Part shown: positions 6,308 to 9,100 of the stretch, piece after piece | Position numbering within the stretch: position 1 is the stretch's first letter | How the letters are laid out: every line of letters begins with the position of its first letter | Origin: Bacteroidales bacterium | GTDB taxonomy: Bacteria > Bacteroidota > Bacteroidia > Bacteroidales > UBA4181 | Reading direction: 5' to 3' | NCBI GenBank assembly: GCA_028700615.1 | Contig: JAQVSH010000063.1 | Coordinates: forward strand, 1 to 9,100 | DNA length: 9,100 nucleotides | Notes under the pieces: generated by a model | Database searches by the model: none | Told to the model about the DNA's origin: nothing | The model's input: the letters and a program-made list of their open reading frames with translations, nothing else | Made by a program: the position numbers and the translations under genes

Positions 6308-7144
6308 ATGAGGTTCACTAAAATGCAGGGGTGCGGCAACGATTATGTGTACGTTGACGGATTTAAAGAAAAAATTGAAGATCCTTCTGCGGTGGCGAGA
6401 AAAATAAGCGACCGGCATTTTGGTATAGGCTCTGATGGCCTGGTGATGATGCTTCCTTCCGAAGTCTGTGATTTTAGAATGAGAATGTTTAATGCCGATG
6501 GATCCGAATCGGAAATGTGCGGAAATGCCTCAAGGTGTGTAGCCCGCTATGTGTATGAGGAGGGGTTGACTGCCAGAAAAACAATTACGCTGGAGACTTT
6601 AGCAGGAGTGAAAGAAATTAAATTAAATTTTCGGGGAGATATCATTGAAAATATCCGGGTAGATATGGGTGAGCCCGTGTTAATTCCGGAGAAAATTCCG
6701 GTTAATCTTCCCGGAGGACAGATTGTCAACTATCCTATTTCCATTTTAGGAAACAAATATACTTTTACGGCCGTATCTATGGGTAATCCCCATGCGGTGT
6801 TTTTTATAGAGGACGTAGATCATTTCCCGCTTGAAATGCTGGGACCTGTGATTGAAAAACATATTTATTTTCCAAACAGAACCAATGTGGAATTTGTTGA
6901 AGTGATTGACAAAAAGCATCTTAAAATGAGAGTCTGGGAAAGAGGTGCAGGAGAAACCCTGGCATGCGGAACCGGAGCATGTGCTACTTTGGTGGCTTCA
7001 GTGATCAATGGGCTCTCCGATCGTCAGGCAAATCTGCAATTGAAAGGCGGTCAGCTGGACATTGAATGGAATCCAATAAATCAACATGTATATATGACGG
7101 GAGATGCCGTCCGGGTATTTGAAGGCGAAATCAGCCTACCATAA
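6308..7144 (+). CDS. dapF: Diaminopimelate epimerase
   Basis: DapF converts LL-diaminopimelate to meso-diaminopimelate in the cytoplasm, supplying the direct precursor of lysine and the cross-linking residue of peptidoglycan. It needs no cofactor and works with two cysteines acting as acid and base. Both are present in their usual settings: Cys71 in SEMCGNASRC (68-77) and Cys220 in LACGTGACA (218-226). The N-terminal MRFTKMQGCGNDYVYVD is the family signature, GSDGLVM (41-47) and MGNPHAVFF (158-166) are further conserved blocks, and ERGAGETLACG (211-221) forms the second half of the active site. At 278 residues it is of normal length, with two homologous halves. The ATG at 6308 starts exactly at the conserved N-terminus. 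It is the first gene of a tight operon: dapL follows 13 bases later and encodes the enzyme that makes its substrate. Confidence 0.97.
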   Translation: MRFTKMQGCGNDYVYVDGFKEKIEDPSAVARKISDRHFGIGSDGLVMMLPSEVCDFRMRMFNADGSESEMCGNASRCVARYVYEEGLTARKTITLETLAGVKEIKLNFRGDIIENIRVDMGEPVLIPEKIPVNLPGGQIVNYPISILGNKYTFTAVSMGNPHAVFFIEDVDHFPLEMLGPVIEKHIYFPNRTNVEFVEVIDKKHLKMRVWERGAGETLACGTGACATLVASVINGLSDRQANLQLKGGQLDIEWNPINQHVYMTGDAVRVFEGEISLP

Positions 7145-7157
7145 AAACAAAACTATT

Positions 7158-8390
7158 ATGGCACTCATCAATGAACATTTTTTAAGACTTCCAGAAAGTT
7201 ATCTTTTTTCTGACATTGCTAAAAAAATCAATGTTTTTAAAGTAACTCATCCGAAAGCCGAAATTATTCGATTGGGAATCGGAGATGTGACACAGCCGCT
7301 TCCGGGAGTGGTGATTGAAGCTTTGCATAAAGCGGTAGATGAGATGGGGTTTCAGGAAACTTTCAGAGGATACGGACCCGAACAGGGATATCGGTTTTTA
7401 ATCGATGCCATTATAAAAAACGATTACGAAAACAGGGGGATTAGTCTGGATCCGGACGAGGTGTTTGTGAGTGACGGGGCGAAAAGCGACACCGGAAACA
7501 TCGGAGATATTCTCAGGCATGACAACACGGTGGCTGTTACTGATCCTGTGTACCCGGTCTATGTGGACTCCAATGTCATGGGCGTACGCGGCGGGGATCT
7601 TCTTATGGACGGGCATTGGAGCAATATTGTTTATATTCCTTGCACTGCGGAAAATAATTTTATTCCTGAAATTCCTGAAAAAAGATTTGATATGCTCTAC
7701 CTTTGCTATCCGAATAATCCGACAGGGACAGTTTTGAGCAGAGAAGAACTGAAAAAATGGGTTGACTATGCCATAAAATATGATGTGTTGATTTTGTTTG
7801 ATGCGGCCTATGAGGCCTATATTCAGGAAGAGGACATTCCTCACAGCATCTATGAAATAAAAGGGGCTAAAACGGTGGCAATAGAATTCAGAAGCTTTTC
7901 AAAAACAGCTGGTTTTACCGGTCTTCGATGCGGATATACGGTGGTGCCGAAAGCATTGAAGGGATTTACCCTGAACGGACAGAAAGTCGCATTGAACAGG
8001 CTTTGGAACAGAAGGCAATCAACAAAATTCAACGGAACGGCATATATTGTTCAAAGAGCTGCCGAAGCAGTCTATTCCCAGGAAGGAAAGGTTCAGGTAA
8101 AAAAAATTATTGACGGATACATGGAAAATGCTAAAATCCTCAGGGAAGGTTTGAAAGCGTGTGGTTTTCAGGTTTTTGGAGGTGTAAATGCGCCCTATGT
8201 GTGGATGAAAACTCCCAGAGGTATGTCGTCGTGGAATTTTTTTGAGCAATTATTATACGAGGTAAATATTGTGGGAACTCCCGGGATCGGTTTTGGCCCC
8301 AGCGGAGAAGGATATTTAAGATTAACCGCCTTTGGAAAGAAGGAGGACACCATAGAAGCCATAGAAAGAATTCGGGTATGGAGAGTATGA
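7158..8390 (+). CDS. dapL: LL-diaminopimelate aminotransferase
   Basis: DapL is a PLP-dependent class I/II aminotransferase that turns tetrahydrodipicolinate into LL-diaminopimelate in one step using glutamate, bypassing the succinylated or acetylated intermediates of the DapD-DapC-DapE route. The product is 410 residues from the ATG at 7158. It starts MALINEHFLRLPESYLF, typical of the family; the frame is open from an ATG at 7104, but that would overlap dapF and add 18 unrelated residues. Visible motifs are FRGYGPEQGY (70-79), DGAKSDTGN (106-114), CYPNNPTGT (183-191), FDAAYEAY (214-221) and SFSKTAGFTG (246-255), whose Lys249 should bind PLP. The SFSKTAGF block and N-terminus favour DapL over a generic aspartate aminotransferase, and placement directly after dapF supports this. 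Its stop overlaps the start of the next gene (ATGA), suggesting coupled translation. Confidence 0.95.
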   Translation: MALINEHFLRLPESYLFSDIAKKINVFKVTHPKAEIIRLGIGDVTQPLPGVVIEALHKAVDEMGFQETFRGYGPEQGYRFLIDAIIKNDYENRGISLDPDEVFVSDGAKSDTGNIGDILRHDNTVAVTDPVYPVYVDSNVMGVRGGDLLMDGHWSNIVYIPCTAENNFIPEIPEKRFDMLYLCYPNNPTGTVLSREELKKWVDYAIKYDVLILFDAAYEAYIQEEDIPHSIYEIKGAKTVAIEFRSFSKTAGFTGLRCGYTVVPKALKGFTLNGQKVALNRLWNRRQSTKFNGTAYIVQRAAEAVYSQEGKVQVKKIIDGYMENAKILREGLKACGFQVFGGVNAPYVWMKTPRGMSSWNFFEQLLYEVNIVGTPGIGFGPSGEGYLRLTAFGKKEDTIEAIERIRVWRV

Positions 8391-9100
8391 TCAAACATGA
8401 ATGTGGCATCGCTTTGTTGCGATTACTGAAACCTCTGAGCTGGTATTATCAGAAGTACGGCACGTGGATGTACGGGATTAATAAACTGTATCTACTGATG
8501 GAGAAACAGCATAATCGCGGACAAGAAGCGGCAGGGATCGCCTGTGTTAAAATTGATGCTTTGCCCGGAAATGAGTATATTTTCAGAGAAAGGGCTACGG
8601 GATCCGGCGCCATCAGAGATGTGTTTGCTATGTTGCACAAACAATTTAAGGGGGTTTCAAAATCCAATCTTGCCGATCCGGAATATGCGCTCAACAACCT
8701 CCCTTTTGCCGGTAATTTATACATGGGGCATCTTCGTTACAGTACTACAGGGCGTTCGGGTATGTCCTATGTTCATCCTTTTCTCAGAAGAAGCAACTTT
8801 AAAAATAAGAGTTTACTCCTTGAGGGTAATTTCAACCTGACCAATGTGGATGAACTCTTTCATGGACTGGTAAATCAGGGACAACATCCCCGGAAGTATG
8901 CCGATACCTATATCATGCTGGAAACCATGGGGCATGCTCTGGATTGCAAAGTAGAAGAACTTTATCATCTTTATAAAGAAGCTGCAGCCAACGGGCAGGC
9001 CCTGAATGAGCTGATAGAAAAGAATATGAATCTGACAGAGGTCTTGCGTGAAGCAAGCCGGAATTGGGATGGAGGGTATGCCATTTGTGGATGCACCGGA
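8387..9100 (+). CDS. PurF-like class II glutamine amidotransferase (amidophosphoribosyltransferase family), C-terminus cut by window edge
   Basis: The frame opens with ATG at 8387, overlapping the dapL stop, and runs 238 codons to the window edge. The visible part is an N-terminal-nucleophile glutaminase domain, which releases ammonia from glutamine. Cys6 in HECGIA should become the N-terminal nucleophile after removal of the five-residue MIKHE, comparable with the short PurF propeptide of Bacillus subtilis. QHNRGQEAAGI corresponds to PurF QHRGQEGAG, and GHLRYSTTGRSG to the PurF GHVRY block. GNFNLTN corresponds to HNGNLTN, with Phe where the oxyanion-hole glycine is expected, and about 25 residues appear inserted before GHLRY. 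Full PurF adds a phosphoribosyltransferase domain that makes phosphoribosylamine for purine synthesis; that part would lie beyond the window, so the reaction is not proven. Bacteroidota genomes often carry a divergent PurF-like gene annotated this way. I give no symbol because the synthase domain is unseen and the motifs differ from canonical PurF. Confidence 0.8.
   Translation, partial: MIKHECGIALLRLLKPLSWYYQKYGTWMYGINKLYLLMEKQHNRGQEAAGIACVKIDALPGNEYIFRERATGSGAIRDVFAMLHKQFKGVSKSNLADPEYALNNLPFAGNLYMGHLRYSTTGRSGMSYVHPFLRRSNFKNKSLLLEGNFNLTNVDELFHGLVNQGQHPRKYADTYIMLETMGHALDCKVEELYHLYKEAAANGQALNELIEKNMNLTEVLREASRNWDGGYAICGCTG

Noticed and set aside
7104..7157. Upstream extension of dapL to an ATG at 7104
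   Set aside because: It overlaps the end of dapF in another frame, and the extra 18 residues are unlike DapL; MALINEHF at 7158 is the recognisable family start.
7398..7844. 148-codon minus-strand open frame inside dapL
   Set aside because: It is antisense to conserved DapL blocks, with no recognisable domain or start context of its own.
8544..8840. 98-codon plus-strand open frame overlapping the PurF-like gene
   Set aside because: It is a different frame from the amidotransferase, whose conserved motifs cover the same bases; the product is composed of unlikely residues and shows no family resemblance.

Overview
The window looks like ordinary chromosomal housekeeping DNA from a member of the Bacteroidota, most likely Bacteroidales. 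Four things point there: the pairing of AsnA with an Lrp/AsnC regulator, a lysine/meso-diaminopimelate branch using LL-diaminopimelate aminotransferase (DapL), a PurF-like glutamine amidotransferase of the type I associate with Bacteroidota, and AT-rich gene-free stretches that carry TAnnTTTG-type (-7) promoter boxes and no obvious Shine-Dalgarno sequences. This placement rests on remembered protein families, not on a database search.

Layout. From 1 to 782 (minus) lies the 5' part of asnA, cut by the left window edge. A 208-base AT-rich gap separates it from a divergent Lrp/AsnC-family regulator (991-1452, plus). That gene converges on clpC (1501-4050, minus), with a 14-bp hairpin across the junction that can serve as the clpC terminator. 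Upstream of clpC is a short gap holding nested ATGAAT/ATTCAT inverted repeats, then a 558-residue AspT/YidE/YbjL-type transporter (4234-5910, minus). A 397-base, very AT-rich divergent region (5911-6307) follows, with a striking 15-bp hairpin. From there a tight plus-strand operon runs to the right edge: dapF (6308-7144), dapL (7158-8390, 13-base gap) and a PurF-like amidotransferase (from 8387, ATGA overlap, cut by the right edge).

How the genes fit together. AsnA turns aspartate into asparagine, and its divergent neighbour is a good candidate for its regulator, as in the enterobacterial asnC-asnA pair. DapL and DapF are consecutive enzymes that take tetrahydrodipicolinate through LL-diaminopimelate to meso-diaminopimelate for lysine and peptidoglycan. 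The transporter belongs to a family that includes an aspartate:alanine antiporter, so an aspartate/nitrogen theme can be drawn across the window, but its substrate is not shown by the sequence. ClpC is a general protein-unfolding ATPase with no evident functional link to its neighbours.

I see no mobile element, CRISPR array, tRNA, rRNA or recognisable riboswitch, and nothing that amounts to a new multi-gene system. The items most worth a second look are small: the hairpin upstream of dapF, the lrp/clpC junction hairpin, the palindrome cluster between the transporter gene and clpC, and an altered oxyanion-hole motif in the PurF-like protein.
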